A stretch of DNA of 52,627 bases from contig CAKZKT010000018.1 of assembly GCA_937124585.1 (NCBI GenBank), positions 1 through 52,627 on the forward strand, in the 5' to 3' direction. Within the stretch, counting starts at the first letter, position 1, and every line of letters starts with the position of its first letter. Below the pieces are notes generated by a model. The model saw only the letters and a list, made by a program, of their open reading frames with translations, had not been told where the DNA came from and searched no databases. This DNA comes from an uncultured Anaerolineae bacterium. Lineage in GTDB: Bacteria > Chloroflexota > Anaerolineae > CG2-30-64-16. Shown here in pieces: positions 34,638 to 43,688 of this stretch. The position numbers and the translations under genes are program-made.

Positions 34638-36365
34638 TCAGGCCGCAACCAGTTCGCCGATGTAGGCTTCGTATGGACCGAGATACAATTGTGCCAGATC
34701 ATCGTGCCCGCTGCCACGCTCGCGTGACGAGAAGAGGCGACGGACCCCGACGGCATCCAACTCGAAGTGCAACGTCTGCGGTCGCTCGGAGAAGTTGAGG
34801 ACGACCAGGCAGGAGGGGCCTTCTGCGGCCGGAAGGCGGCGGAGGAAGGCGAGATAGTCGGTGGCCTCTTCGTGGATGGGCGTGTAATCGCCCGCGATGA
34901 GCGCCGGCGTCGCCTTGCGCAGGCGCAACATGCGACGATAGAAGTTGAGCAGCGAGCCGGGATCGTCCTGCTGGTCGGCGACGTTGACGCCCTGGGCGTA
35001 GTTCGGGTTGACGGGCAGCCAGGTGGCGATGCCGGCCGGGCTGAAGCCGGCATTGGCTGCGTTGGCCCATTGGAGCGGGGTGCGGGCGCGGTCGCGCGAG
35101 ACTTCGGCGGCGCGCCGGAGCGCGAACGCCGCCGGCAGCTTGAGCTCCTCGGTCAGCGAGCGATACACCCATACGCCGAGCTGATCGCGGAACTGGGCGA
35201 TGTCCTGCAACAGCAGGTCGGTCATGCCGATCTCTTCGCCGTTGTAGAGGAAGGGCGTGCCGCGCAGGGTGAGCAACAGGGCCAGGTGCAGCCGCGCCAG
35301 CTCATCGTCGTGCACGCCGTCGCCGTAATGGCTCTTGACGCGCGATGCATCGTGGTTGCCCAGCGTGTTGCAGGGCCAGGCATCGGGCGAAATCGCAGCC
35401 AGCTCGGCTAGGCGCTGACGCTGGTTGGCCCGGATCCACTCCGGCGTCAGCCGTCTCGTCTTCATCAGCGGGAAGTTGAAGACCATGTGCAGTTCGTTGT
35501 GGCCGTTGCCGTGATAGGCGATCTCCTCGTTCTCGCCCACCAGCATACGGTCGTCGAATTCGTCCACGACGCGGCGCAGCTCCTGCATCAGCTCATGCAT
35601 GCCGGGCTGTTCCACCTGGTAGGCGAACATCGCCTCCCATTCGGCGGCCAACGCCTCGCGTTCGGCAGGCGTTGTGGCGAGCTCCCTGGCCGCTGCCAGC
35701 TCGATCATGCTCTTTTTGACGGGATGATCGGGCAGGTCAGGATGCTCGAAGATGGTGCCGATGGCGTCGAGACGGAAGCCGTCTACGCCCATGTCTAGCC
35801 AGAAGCGCACGGCATCCCACATGGCCGCGCGCACCTCGGGATTGCGCCAGTTCAGGTCGGGCTGCTGTTTGAAGAAGAAGTGGTAGTAGTACTGGTCTGT
35901 CTGCGGATCGTACTCCCAGGCCGAGCCGCCGAAGGTCGAGTTCCAGTTGTTGGGCGGGTCGTCGTCGCGGCCATCCCGCCAGATGTACCAATCTCGCTTC
36001 GGGTTGTCCCGGCTGGATTTCGATTCGAGGAACCACCGATGCTGATCCGAGGTGTGATTGAGCACCAGGTCGAGGATCACGCGCAGGCTGCGGCGATGGG
36101 CGCCGTCGAGGAACTCGCGGAACTCGGCGAGGGTGCCATATTCCGACGCGACGTCGGTGTAGTCGGCGATGTCGTAGCCGCAGTCGAACTGAGGCGACGG
36201 GTAATGCGGGGAAAGCCAGATCGCATCTATCCCCAGGTCTTGCAGATAATCGAGCCGTTGGATCATGCCCCGCAGGTCGCCGATGCCGTCGCCATTGCCG
36301 TCGGCGAAGCTGCGCGGGTAGATCTGATAGAAGACGGCTTTTTGCCACCATTTAAGTTGCGTCAC
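34638..36365 (-). CDS. GH13 alpha-glucosidase / oligo-1,6-glucosidase
   Basis: This 575-residue cytoplasmic enzyme of the alpha-amylase clan starts at GTG (MTQLKWWQKAVFYQIYPRSF) with GGAGG upstream. Catalytic residues are visible: the nucleophile Asp in VDGFRLDAIG (about 198), the acid/base Glu in VGENEEIAYHG (about 273) and the stabilising Asp in LGNHDASR (about 333). LDLVLNHTSDQH is conserved region I. The sequence type fits exo-acting alpha-glucosidases that hydrolyse isomalto- or malto-oligosaccharides, and no signal peptide is present, so its substrate must be imported. It is the distal gene after the Opp-type operon, suggesting the transporter brings in oligosaccharides. Confidence 0.92.
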   Translation of the reverse strand: MTQLKWWQKAVFYQIYPRSFADGNGDGIGDLRGMIQRLDYLQDLGIDAIWLSPHYPSPQFDCGYDIADYTDVASEYGTLAEFREFLDGAHRRSLRVILDLVLNHTSDQHRWFLESKSSRDNPKRDWYIWRDGRDDDPPNNWNSTFGGSAWEYDPQTDQYYYHFFFKQQPDLNWRNPEVRAAMWDAVRFWLDMGVDGFRLDAIGTIFEHPDLPDHPVKKSMIELAAARELATTPAEREALAAEWEAMFAYQVEQPGMHELMQELRRVVDEFDDRMLVGENEEIAYHGNGHNELHMVFNFPLMKTRRLTPEWIRANQRQRLAELAAISPDAWPCNTLGNHDASRVKSHYGDGVHDDELARLHLALLLTLRGTPFLYNGEEIGMTDLLLQDIAQFRDQLGVWVYRSLTEELKLPAAFALRRAAEVSRDRARTPLQWANAANAGFSPAGIATWLPVNPNYAQGVNVADQQDDPGSLLNFYRRMLRLRKATPALIAGDYTPIHEEATDYLAFLRRLPAAEGPSCLVVLNFSERPQTLHFELDAVGVRRLFSSRERGSGHDDLAQLYLGPYEAYIGELVAA

Positions 36366-36388
36366 ACAGAGCCTCCAGATCGGTCATC

Positions 36389-36416
36389 GGGCCGACATAT
36401 GAGGGTATGCCGGCCC
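36389..36416 (-). terminator. Intercistronic hairpin upstream of the glucosidase gene
   Basis: GGGCCGACATA (36389-36399) pairs with 36406-36416, with one mismatch and a 6-base loop. It lies between the 3-helix membrane protein and the glucosidase. Without a T-tract it may protect or partly attenuate the long opp transcript. Confidence 0.4.
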
Positions 36417-36424
36417 ATGCGCAA

Positions 36425-36745
36425 TCACACGATGAAAACGGCGATGAACGGGATGGCGAGCTGGACGACCAGCGTCCAGGCGAAGACATCCCACGATTCA
36501 TGGCGGCAGAAATGCTGGCGGTGGAACTCGGTTGAGATGATGATGAAGGCAACCACGCCGATGGCGACCAGCACGACGATCACGTCGCCGAAGAGGATGG
36601 CCGGCTGATGTGCTCTGGAGACGCGCGCGTACAGGCCGAAGAAGATCTGGCGCACGAAGTAGACATCCACGATGCCCAGCGCGATGGTCGTCAACCAGAG
36701 GACGATGGCGGCGATGCATTTGGGCAGCATTCTGGGATGCAACAT
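36425..36745 (-). CDS. Small membrane protein, three predicted helices
   Basis: I do not recognise this 106-residue protein. Three hydrophobic helices are visible: AAIVLWLTTIALGIVDVYF (about 12-30), ILFGDVIVVLVAIGVVAFII (about 50-70) and FAWTLVVQLAIPFIAVFIV (about 87-106), ending at the C-terminus. The loop between helices 2 and 3 is rich in His (EFHRQHFCRHES). It begins 4 bases after the OppF stop, so it belongs to the opp operon. A role as a transporter accessory is possible but unsupported. Confidence 0.7.
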   Translation of the reverse strand: MLHPRMLPKCIAAIVLWLTTIALGIVDVYFVRQIFFGLYARVSRAHQPAILFGDVIVVLVAIGVVAFIIISTEFHRQHFCRHESWDVFAWTLVVQLAIPFIAVFIV

Positions 36746-36749
36746 TCGG

Positions 36750-37793
36750 CTAGATTCCTCTCAGCTTCAGGTCCTGCGCCAGGTGGCACGCCACGAAATG
36801 ATCGGGCTTCAGCTCGCGAAACTCCGGTGCCTGCTTGCTGCAGATGTCCACGGCATAGCGACAGCGCGGATGGAAGTAGCAGCCGCTCGGCGGATTCGAG
36901 GGATCGGCCACGTCGCCCTGCATGATGATGCGATCCGATTTGTATTTCGGATCGGCCTTCGGCACCGCCGACATCAGGGCCTCGGTGTACGGATGCAGCG
37001 GGTACAGGTAAAGCTCCTCGGCATCGGCCATTTCGACGATCTTGCCCACGTACATGACCGCGACGCGATTCGAGATGTGCTGCACCACGCTCAGGTCGTG
37101 GGCGACGAAGATGTACGCCAGGTTGAAGTCGCGCTGCAGGTCCTGGAGCAGATTAAGCGTCTGTGCCTGGATCGAGACATCCAGCGCGGAGACCGGCTCG
37201 TCGCAGATCACCAGCCGCGGGTTGAGCGACAACGCGCGCGCGATGCCGATGCGTTGACGCTGGCCGCCGGAGAATTCATGCGGGTAGCGCCGTAGATGGT
37301 CGGGCCGCAGCCCCACCCGTTGCAGCAAGTTGATGATGATTGCCTCGCTTTCGTCCTTGCGATACTGGCCATGGATCACCATCGGCTCCGCGATGATGTC
37401 GCCGACCGTCATGCGCGGGTTGAGCGAGTTAATCGGGTCCTGGAAGATCATGGCGATTTCGCGACGGATCAGCTTCATCTGGCCGCGATCCAGGCCGGCC
37501 AGGTTGATCAACTTCTCCTCGCCGCCGCCAGCCATCAGACGGCTCTTGAAGAACACCTGGCCGCCGGTCGGTTCGTACAGGCGGATGATCGTCCGGCCAG
37601 CGGTCGTCTTGCCGCAGCCGCTTTCGCCGACCAGGCCCAGCGTCTCGCCTTCACGCACGAAGAAGGTCACGTCGTCTACGGCCTTGACATAGCCGACAAC
37701 CCGACGGAGAAAGCCTTTCTGGATCGGGAAGTATTTTTTCAGGCCTTTGACATCGAGCAAGATGTTATCGGTTCGGGTGTTTGGCGCAGCCAT
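36750..37793 (-). CDS. oppF: Opp-type ABC transporter ATPase (OppF-like)
   Basis: A 347-residue ATP-binding subunit. Walker A is [12 protein letters not shown], the signature is [15 protein letters not shown], and Walker B is [12 protein letters not shown]. The C-terminal Opp/Dpp-specific extension has [18 protein letters not shown] followed by a fourth Cys (FVACHLA), the cysteine pattern that holds an iron-sulfur cluster in some dipeptide ATPases. Its ribosome site (GAGGAGG) lies within the end of oppD, 3 bases separating the genes. Together with OppD it powers uptake through OppB and OppC. Confidence 0.94.
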   Translation of the reverse strand: MAAPNTRTDNILLDVKGLKKYFPIQKGFLRRVVGYVKAVDDVTFFVREGETLGLVGESGCGKTTAGRTIIRLYEPTGGQVFFKSRLMAGGGEEKLINLAGLDRGQMKLIRREIAMIFQDPINSLNPRMTVGDIIAEPMVIHGQYRKDESEAIIINLLQRVGLRPDHLRRYPHEFSGGQRQRIGIARALSLNPRLVICDEPVSALDVSIQAQTLNLLQDLQRDFNLAYIFVAHDLSVVQHISNRVAVMYVGKIVEMADAEELYLYPLHPYTEALMSAVPKADPKYKSDRIIMQGDVADPSNPPSGCYFHPRCRYAVDICSKQAPEFRELKPDHFVACHLAQDLKLRGI

Positions 37794-37796
37794 GGC

Positions 37797-38873
37797 TCAC
37801 ACCTCCTCGTACAGCAGGCAGCTGACCCAGTGGTCGCCCACGAGTTGCTTCCAGGTCGGCGCGATCTTGTCGCACTTGCCGGGCATGAACGATGGGCAGC
37901 GCGGATGAAAGACACAGCCGGTCGGCAGGTTGAACGGATCGGGCACCATGCCTTCGATCGAGGCCAGGCGCGTGCCGGTCTTGCGGCCGACCTTCGGGAT
38001 GGACTGCAACAGCGCACGCGTATAGGGGTGTTTGGGGTCGTAGAAGATGTCCACCGTGCTGGCGCGTTCCACTTGTTTGCCCATGTACATCACGACGATC
38101 TCTTTGGCCATCTCGGCAATGACGCCCAGGTTGTGCGTGATGAACATGATCGCCATGTTCTCGTTGCGTTGCATCTCGCGCATGATGTCGAGGATCTGCG
38201 CCTCGATGGAGACGTCCAGCGCGGTGGTCGGCTCGTCGGCGATCAGCATGACCGGCTGACATGAGAGGGCGATGGCGATCATGACGCGTTGGCGCTGGCC
38301 GCCACTCAGCTGATGCGGATAGCTGTCGACGCGTTGTTCCGGCTTCGGGATGCCGACGCGGCGCAACATCTCGATGGCGATCTGCCGCGATTCCTCTTTG
38401 GTGACCTTGCGATGCGCGCGGATGGTTTCGGCCATCTGATCGCCCACTTTGCGCAGCGGCATCAGGCGATGCAGCGAGACGGCCTCGTTAATGTGCGAGC
38501 CGGCGTTGTAGACAGGTGTCAGCGAGCTCATCGGCTCCTGGAAGATCATGCCGATCTCGCCGCCGCGAATCTCGCGGATGAGCTGGCCGTCGGGATCGAG
38601 TTTGCTGATGTTGATGACGTCGGTCTGGGTCGAGCCTTTGGCCCGGCGATGATACAGCACCTGGCCGGCGGTGATCTTGCCCGGCTTGGGCACCATTTGC
38701 AGGATGGCGCGCGCGGTGATGGATTTGCCGCAGCCGCTTTCGCCGATGACGCCGAGGGTCTGCCCGCGGTAGATGTCGAAGGTGACCCCATCTACCGCCT
38801 TGACGATGCCGGCGCGCACGTCGAACTCGACGCGAAGGTTCTGAATCTGGACCAGCAGTTCATTTGCAGTCAT
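37797..38873 (-). CDS. oppD: Opp-type ABC transporter ATPase (OppD-like)
   Basis: A 358-residue ATP-binding subunit. Walker A is GESGCGKSITAR, the signature is LSGGQRQRVMIA and Walker B is VMLIADEPTTALD. The Opp-specific C-terminus has PTGCVFHPRCPSFMPGKC. An insert of about 20 residues after Walker A (HRRAKGSTQTDVINISKLD) makes the N-lobe slightly longer than usual, as often seen in this family. GGAGG precedes the ATG. It pairs with OppF as a heterodimeric motor. Confidence 0.94.
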   Translation of the reverse strand: MTANELLVQIQNLRVEFDVRAGIVKAVDGVTFDIYRGQTLGVIGESGCGKSITARAILQMVPKPGKITAGQVLYHRRAKGSTQTDVINISKLDPDGQLIREIRGGEIGMIFQEPMSSLTPVYNAGSHINEAVSLHRLMPLRKVGDQMAETIRAHRKVTKEESRQIAIEMLRRVGIPKPEQRVDSYPHQLSGGQRQRVMIAIALSCQPVMLIADEPTTALDVSIEAQILDIMREMQRNENMAIMFITHNLGVIAEMAKEIVVMYMGKQVERASTVDIFYDPKHPYTRALLQSIPKVGRKTGTRLASIEGMVPDPFNLPTGCVFHPRCPSFMPGKCDKIAPTWKQLVGDHWVSCLLYEEV

Positions 38874-38885
38874 CTTGATCGCCTC

Positions 38886-40010
38886 CTAGCGCGCCCCGTA
38901 GGGATCGAGCGCGTCGCGCAGGCCATCGCCCAGCATGTTGTAGGCCAGGATGACGATGAGCAGGAACGGGATGGTCCACAGCAACCAGGGCGCGAAGCGG
39001 ATCGCGTAGACCGTCATGGATTCCTGCAGCAACACGCCCCAGCTCGTCAGCGGTGCGCGCAGCCCCAGGCCGAGCCAGCTCAGCGCGGTTTCGGCCAGGA
39101 TCATGCCGGGGATGGACAGCGTGGCGATGACGATGACATGGCTCATGGTGCCGGGCAATAGATGGCGGAACATGAGCCGCGAGTCATCGGCGCCGAAGCT
39201 TTTGGCCGCCAGCACGAACTCTCGTTCCCGCAGCGACAGGATCAGGCCGCGCACCTGGCGGGCCAGGCCGCCCCAGCGCACGAAGGCGAGAATGACCGTC
39301 AACATGAAGTAGACGAGGATGGGCGACCAGTAGGCCGGGATGGCTGCTGCCAGCGCCATGAAGAGCGGGATGTCGGGGAAGGCGGCCAGGAATTCGGTGA
39401 CGCGTTGGATGATGATGTCCACCCTGCCGCCGTAGTAGCCGGAGATCGCGCCCAGCACGCTGCCCAGCAGCAGGGTCAGGAACTGGCCGATCAGGCCGAT
39501 CATCAGGGACAGCCGGCCGCCGTACATGATGCGAGAAAAGTAGTCGCGGCCGAGCGAATCGGTGCCCATGATGAACACCGAGGCGGCCGGATCGTCCGAC
39601 TTCGTGCCGAACAGATGAATGTCAGCCGGAATCAGCCCGAACAGTTTGTAGGGATCGCCTTTGGTGAAGAAATAGATCTCATAGACGCGGTCCGGGTTTT
39701 CGACATAGCTCCGTCGGCGGGCGACCGGATCTACTTTCCGCTCCAGGCCATAGACGAACGGTCGCAGGTGGAATTTGCCGTTTTGGTCCACGAAACGGAT
39801 TGTCTGCGGCCGCGCCTCGGTGTACTCGGAGCGTCGTTCCAGGTCATAGGGGGAGATAAATTCCGGGACCGCCACGAACGAGAAGTACATGACAATCAAC
39901 AGGATGCCGCCGACAATGGCCAGTTTATTCTTTTTGAACCGCCACCAGACCAGACTCCAATAGCTCTGGCTGATGGGCTTCTTCTTCAGCTCTGGAGATG
40001 GTTTCGCCAT
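38886..40010 (-). CDS. oppC: Opp-type ABC transporter permease (OppC-like)
   Basis: A 374-residue inner-membrane permease. ATG 40010 is chosen for its GGAGGAG site; an upstream start at 40049 would overlap oppB. After a basic cytoplasmic N-terminus a first helix (AIVGGILLIVMYFSFVAVP) is followed by an unusually long extracytoplasmic region (about 50-160, with YVENPDRVYEIYFFTKGDPY). The five remaining helices follow, with the ATPase-contacting EAA loop (REFVLAAKSFGADDSRLMFR). The long loop is typical of Opp permeases from oligosaccharide-type systems. It forms a heterodimer with OppB. Confidence 0.92.
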   Translation of the reverse strand: MAKPSPELKKKPISQSYWSLVWWRFKKNKLAIVGGILLIVMYFSFVAVPEFISPYDLERRSEYTEARPQTIRFVDQNGKFHLRPFVYGLERKVDPVARRRSYVENPDRVYEIYFFTKGDPYKLFGLIPADIHLFGTKSDDPAASVFIMGTDSLGRDYFSRIMYGGRLSLMIGLIGQFLTLLLGSVLGAISGYYGGRVDIIIQRVTEFLAAFPDIPLFMALAAAIPAYWSPILVYFMLTVILAFVRWGGLARQVRGLILSLREREFVLAAKSFGADDSRLMFRHLLPGTMSHVIVIATLSIPGMILAETALSWLGLGLRAPLTSWGVLLQESMTVYAIRFAPWLLWTIPFLLIVILAYNMLGDGLRDALDPYGAR

Positions 40011-40023
40011 TTTCTCCTCCCGT

Positions 40024-41010
40024 CTACTCGAGCCGAATGCGCGGATCAACCCACGCCAATACCAGGTCGGCCAACAGGTTGCCGATGAGCAGCAACAGGG
40101 TGAAGAAGACGATGCACGTGCCGGCCATGTACATGTCCAGCTTGCGCAACGACTCCACGAACAGCGGGCCGATGGTCGGCAGGTTCAGCACGATGGAGAC
40201 CAGCGCGTTGCCGGTGATGATGCTGGGGATGGCTTCCGAGCCCAGGATGACGATCAGCGGATTGATCGCCATGCGCACCGCGTGCTTCCAGATCACGGTG
40301 CGGTTCGCCAGGCCGCGTGCCCGTGCCGCCTCGATGAACGGTTGGCCGAGCGTCTCGAGCAAGTTGCCGCGCATGATGCGGATCAGGCCGCCGGTGCCCG
40401 TCACCGCGCTGACAATGGCGGGGATCCACAGGTGGTTGAGCAGGTCGAGGACGCGGCCGATGCTCCACGGCGCGTCCACGTATTGCTGCGAGAAGAGGCC
40501 GGTGGCTTCCTGGTTGAGGACGGTGATCGCGAAATAGAGGATCAGCAGCGCCAACAGGAAGCCTGGCATGCCCAGGCCGATAAAGCTGAAGACTGAAATG
40601 ATCTGGTCGCCGATCGAGTATTGCTTGACCGCGGAATAGACGCCGAGTGGGATGGCGATCGCCCAGGTGAAAATCAGGGTGGCGAGCGCCAGGATGACCG
40701 TCATCGTCAGGCGTTCGCCGAGCAGGTCTTTGACCGGTCGTTCGTACTCGAACGATTCACCGAAATCTCCCTGGACGAACTTGGTCACCCAGCCCACATA
40801 TTGTTCGATGAACGGCCTGTCGAGCCCATAGCGGATGCGATAGTCTTCGATGCGGGCTTCGGCGCTGCGGTCGCCGCGTGCCCGCAACTGCTCGACTTTT
40901 TGCGTGAGGAAATCGCCTGGAGGCAGCTTGATGATCACGAAGCTGACGAAAGATACCAGCACGATCATGATCGCTGCGTAAACGAGACGCCGAAGGATGT
41001 AATTTAACAT
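40024..41010 (-). CDS. oppB: Opp-type ABC transporter permease (OppB-like)
   Basis: A 328-residue permease with six membrane helices. It begins MLNYILRRLVYAAIMIVLVS, the classic OppB N-terminus, and has a large first periplasmic loop (about 30-100). The EAA loop is IEAARARGLANRTVIWKHAV. AGGAGG lies upstream. It is separated from the binding-protein gene by a 267-base palindrome-rich intergenic stretch, so stoichiometry between receptor and membrane subunits may be set there. Confidence 0.93.
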   Translation of the reverse strand: MLNYILRRLVYAAIMIVLVSFVSFVIIKLPPGDFLTQKVEQLRARGDRSAEARIEDYRIRYGLDRPFIEQYVGWVTKFVQGDFGESFEYERPVKDLLGERLTMTVILALATLIFTWAIAIPLGVYSAVKQYSIGDQIISVFSFIGLGMPGFLLALLILYFAITVLNQEATGLFSQQYVDAPWSIGRVLDLLNHLWIPAIVSAVTGTGGLIRIMRGNLLETLGQPFIEAARARGLANRTVIWKHAVRMAINPLIVILGSEAIPSIITGNALVSIVLNLPTIGPLFVESLRKLDMYMAGTCIVFFTLLLLIGNLLADLVLAWVDPRIRLE

Positions 41011-41131
41011 GCACGCCTCCTGAACCTGACTCGGTCATTGCGGGGATGGTCGCAAGCGCAGACGGCAACGGAGAAGGCTTTCATGGTCGGGTCCATGTCG
41101 GTTGGCGCAGTGGTGAGCTTCGCTGGCTGCC

Positions 41132-41222
41132 ACGGCGGATGCCCGTCGGGCAGAGCGGATGCCATCCGCCCCGCCGATGGGCATCCTGTAGAGTGGACGC
41201 CGTCCGCTCTGACACGCCCGAC
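41132..41222. repeat. Cluster of nested palindromes between the binding-protein gene and oppB
   Basis: This 90-base GC-rich stretch folds in several ways. GCGGATG (41155-41161) pairs with CATCCGC (41163-41169). GGATGCCCGTCG at 41138-41149 is nearly complementary to the arm CGATGGGCATCC at 41175-41186. CAGAGCGGA (41151-41159) pairs with TCCGCTCTG (41203-41211). There is no coding frame. It could be a structured mRNA spacer, a processing site or a copy of a palindromic repeat. Confidence 0.45.
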
Positions 41223-41239
41223 AATCATTTTCAAAGCAG

Positions 41240-41269
41240 GCGGCGGGCGAAAACATCTTCGCCCGCCGC
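41240..41269 (-). terminator. Perfect 12-bp hairpin after the Opp-type binding-protein gene
   Basis: GCGGCGGGCGAA (41240-41251) pairs exactly with 41258-41269 around a 6-base loop, starting 8 bases after the stop codon. Such hairpins often terminate most transcripts after the abundant receptor gene while letting some continue into the permease genes. No strong T-tract follows. Confidence 0.6.
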
Positions 41270-41277
41270 GGTTCAGC

Positions 41278-43395
41278 TTACTTGTCCATCCACCACTGCG
41301 CGGGCACCTGGTTGCCCGGCGTGGCCGGGGCCCACGGCCCCACGACGCCGAAGTCCAGGATGTTGCGCATGTAATTCTTGACGACGATCGGCATGGCCTG
41401 GTCGCCGGAGATGCCGATGATGAACGGCCCTTCCTCGATGTTCACCCTGATGGCCTCCCAGACGATCTGGTGTCGCTTCTCGACGTCCTTCTCGGCCAGA
41501 CCCTTCTCGTAAAGCGCTTGCAGCTTCTCGGCCGGGCTGCCCGGCGCCGGCTTGACGCCGCACTCATACGGCTTGTCGGCCGCCGGCTTGCAGGTTTCCT
41601 TGCCCTTGGCGTAGTAGCGGCCTTCGAGCGGCATGAAGTAGCGGTTCACGATCGGGAAGATCCAGTCCGGATAGGTCCAGATGTCGATCTCGGAGATGTG
41701 GGCCGCGCGCAGCATGTAGTAGCCTTCGCTGGTGCGGGTGTCGAGGTCGGGCTGGCCCTGCAGGTTCTTCACCTCCACCTTGATGGCGAGGTTCTTCTCC
41801 CACTGGTTCTTCACCTCGGCCGCGGCGTCGGTCTGCACCTTGAGGCTGCCGCCCCAGTCCGAGATATCCATGATCAGGGTGAACGGCTTGCCGCTCGGCA
41901 GCTGGCGGAAGCCATCGGCGCCCTTCTTCATGCCGATCTCATCCAGCAGTTTGTTGGCGGTTGCGGCATCGAACTGGGCATAGGCCTTGGCCCATTCTTC
42001 GTACACCTTCTTGCCTTCGGGGCTGGCGAAGTGCCACGACTGCGGGCTGATCGTCGCGCCCTTCGGCTCGCCGATGCCGTTCCAGGCCACGTCAATGATG
42101 CGCTTGCGATCAACGCCCAGGGAGAGGGCCTGGCGGAACCGCTTGTCGCGCAGCAGCTCGCGGATTTCCTTGGCCCGTTCGGGCGTGTCATCCGGGTAGT
42201 TCTTGCCGCCCTCGACGTAGTACTGGTTCACCATGTAGCCCGGCCACGCGCCCGCGCCGTTCATCCAGCCCTTCAGCAGGACCAGGCCGGCCTTCTGGGC
42301 GTTCTCGATCAGCAGCGGGATGTCATTCGGGTTGCCGATGACGCGGAACGCGGTGTCATATTTGCCCTGGGTAACGTTCAGCAGACGTACCTGCTCGTCG
42401 GCCACGATTTCGACGTCAATCGCGTCGATGTAGGGCAGCTGATTGCCCTCGGTGTCCACGCGCCAGAAGTAGGGGTTGCGGCCATAGGTGTAGCGCGTGC
42501 CATCCGCAGAGACGGCCGTGTTGCACCAGGCGAAGAGGCACGGATAGCCCGGCGTCTGCCACCATTTGTCGTTCTTCTCCATGTCCTCCCACTTGGCGGT
42601 GGGGGTGTACTTGGGATGGAACTGCTTCAGGTAGTGCGCCGGCTTCATCATGTTCTTGGCGAACTCCCAGAAGCCCTGGGCCATGTAGTAGGGGTTGATC
42701 CACTGCGGCTTGTCGGATTTCCAGACGACGGTGTAGTCATCCGGGTATTCCATGTCAATGGGGCTGCCATCCGACTTGCGCAGCCAACCCGGCGCCGAGT
42801 AGAGCTTCTGGTCGGGGGCCTTTACCAGGTCTTCCCACCAGAACTTCCAGTCGGCCGAGGTGTACGGCGTGCCATCGGACCACTTGACGCCCTTGCGGAG
42901 CTTCAGGGTGAAGATCTTGCCGTCGTCGGACCAGCTGTAGCTTTCGGCCAGGGCCGGTTCGTAGCCGGTCAGGTCGGCCTTCCATTTGATCGGCGCGTCT
43001 ACCGCGAAGTAGAGCTGGACGTTGCCGGCTTCGGGCCACCAGCTGGCGGTGCGCAGCGTGCCACCGTACTTGCCGACTTTGTCAACCGGCTTGGTCACGA
43101 GCGGATTTGCCGAAACGCGCTGATCCACGGGCGGCAGCTTGCCCGCCTTGACCAGCTCGGCCAGCATCGGCGCTTCCTTGTACTGGGCAGCCGCGATGGT
43201 GGGCGCCGGGGTCGGGGTCGCCTCCGTGACCTTGATGGCGGCGGTCGGTGCGGCCGGCGCTTTGGTGGGCTCAGCTTTGGCCGGTGCTGCGGGGGCCGTC
43301 GTGGCCTTCGGGGCAGGAGTGGCCGCGCCGCCGCAGCTCGTCAGCACCATTGCCGAGATAATGAAGAGAGCGAGAAGCACTTGTAGCTTGCGCAT
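41278..43395 (-). CDS. Opp-type extracellular solute-binding lipoprotein (SBP family 5)
   Basis: A 705-residue lipoprotein receptor, larger than the 530-600 of typical oligopeptide receptors. ATG 43395 gives a clean lipoprotein signal (MRKLQVLLALFIISAMVLTS then Cys) with AGGAGG 10 bases upstream. An in-frame TTG at 43467 would add 24 residues. A Thr/Ala/Pro-rich spacer runs to about residue 65. The family-5 core includes FTLKLRKGVKWSDGTPYTSA (about 155-175) and the DDYTVVWKSDKPQW segment. An Opp-family receptor this large beside a GH13 glucosidase suggests an oligosaccharide ligand, as in Thermotoga Opp-like systems; peptides are the alternative. It is the first gene of the operon. Confidence 0.92.
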   Translation of the reverse strand: MRKLQVLLALFIISAMVLTSCGGAATPAPKATTAPAAPAKAEPTKAPAAPTAAIKVTEATPTPAPTIAAAQYKEAPMLAELVKAGKLPPVDQRVSANPLVTKPVDKVGKYGGTLRTASWWPEAGNVQLYFAVDAPIKWKADLTGYEPALAESYSWSDDGKIFTLKLRKGVKWSDGTPYTSADWKFWWEDLVKAPDQKLYSAPGWLRKSDGSPIDMEYPDDYTVVWKSDKPQWINPYYMAQGFWEFAKNMMKPAHYLKQFHPKYTPTAKWEDMEKNDKWWQTPGYPCLFAWCNTAVSADGTRYTYGRNPYFWRVDTEGNQLPYIDAIDVEIVADEQVRLLNVTQGKYDTAFRVIGNPNDIPLLIENAQKAGLVLLKGWMNGAGAWPGYMVNQYYVEGGKNYPDDTPERAKEIRELLRDKRFRQALSLGVDRKRIIDVAWNGIGEPKGATISPQSWHFASPEGKKVYEEWAKAYAQFDAATANKLLDEIGMKKGADGFRQLPSGKPFTLIMDISDWGGSLKVQTDAAAEVKNQWEKNLAIKVEVKNLQGQPDLDTRTSEGYYMLRAAHISEIDIWTYPDWIFPIVNRYFMPLEGRYYAKGKETCKPAADKPYECGVKPAPGSPAEKLQALYEKGLAEKDVEKRHQIVWEAIRVNIEEGPFIIGISGDQAMPIVVKNYMRNILDFGVVGPWAPATPGNQVPAQWWMDK

Positions 43396-43680
43396 AGGAA
43401 CTTTTCCTCCTGGATTTGGTGAAACTATAACTATACATCTGGTTTGTGCTCGCAAAGCGCAGGACAACGTGTGCGGATATCACCTCCTTTCACGGGCCTC
43501 GAAGTCAGGCATACGCTGCCTGCTTCGATCCAGACCGGAGCGGACCGATCGCCAAAGTGCGCCGATACCGTCGAGCGGGAGCATCACCGTTGACATTTGA
43601 TCCGCTCGAAATGATATGATGGCCAGGCATTCGTTTTGTGGGCGATTATGGGCAGGGTAGGAGAATGCCTGAGTCGGGAT
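43396..43680 (-). other. Long untranslated leader of the Opp-type receptor gene
   Basis: The consensus promoter at 43688-43716 implies a leader of about 285 bases before the start codon at 43395. Within it, on the minus strand, is AAAGGAGGTGAT (43479-43490), a perfect match to the anti-Shine-Dalgarno sequence, 83 bases before the real start. A 38-codon frame (43596-43480) ends in that motif but has no convincing ribosome site. No known riboswitch class is recognised. The rest of the gap, 43717-43770, shows nothing distinctive. Confidence 0.5.
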
Positions 43681-43688
43681 AGTCCCGA
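43674..43688. promoter_or_regulatory. Palindrome at the opp transcription start, candidate operator
   Basis: TCGGGA-TAG-TCCCGA (43674-43688) is a perfect inverted repeat that overlaps the last base of the -10 box and covers the expected start of transcription. That is the classic place for a repressor. It differs from the LacI-family operator at 46129-46142, so a different regulator is implied. Confidence 0.45.

Noticed and set aside
41038-43386. A 782-codon open frame antisense to the Opp-type receptor
   Set aside because: The composition is typical of a shadow frame (Val/Gly/Arg/His), and the other strand has a complete family-5 receptor with lipobox.
43271-43483. A 70-codon frame starting at the strong ribosome site in the opp leader
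   Set aside because: It runs into the receptor gene in another frame, and its product is a Ser/Arg-rich shadow.
43471-43495. Fragment of a 16S rRNA 3' end on the plus strand
   Set aside because: TCACCTCCTTT matches the 16S tail, but upstream bases do not continue the match. It is better read as a Shine-Dalgarno sequence on the minus strand.
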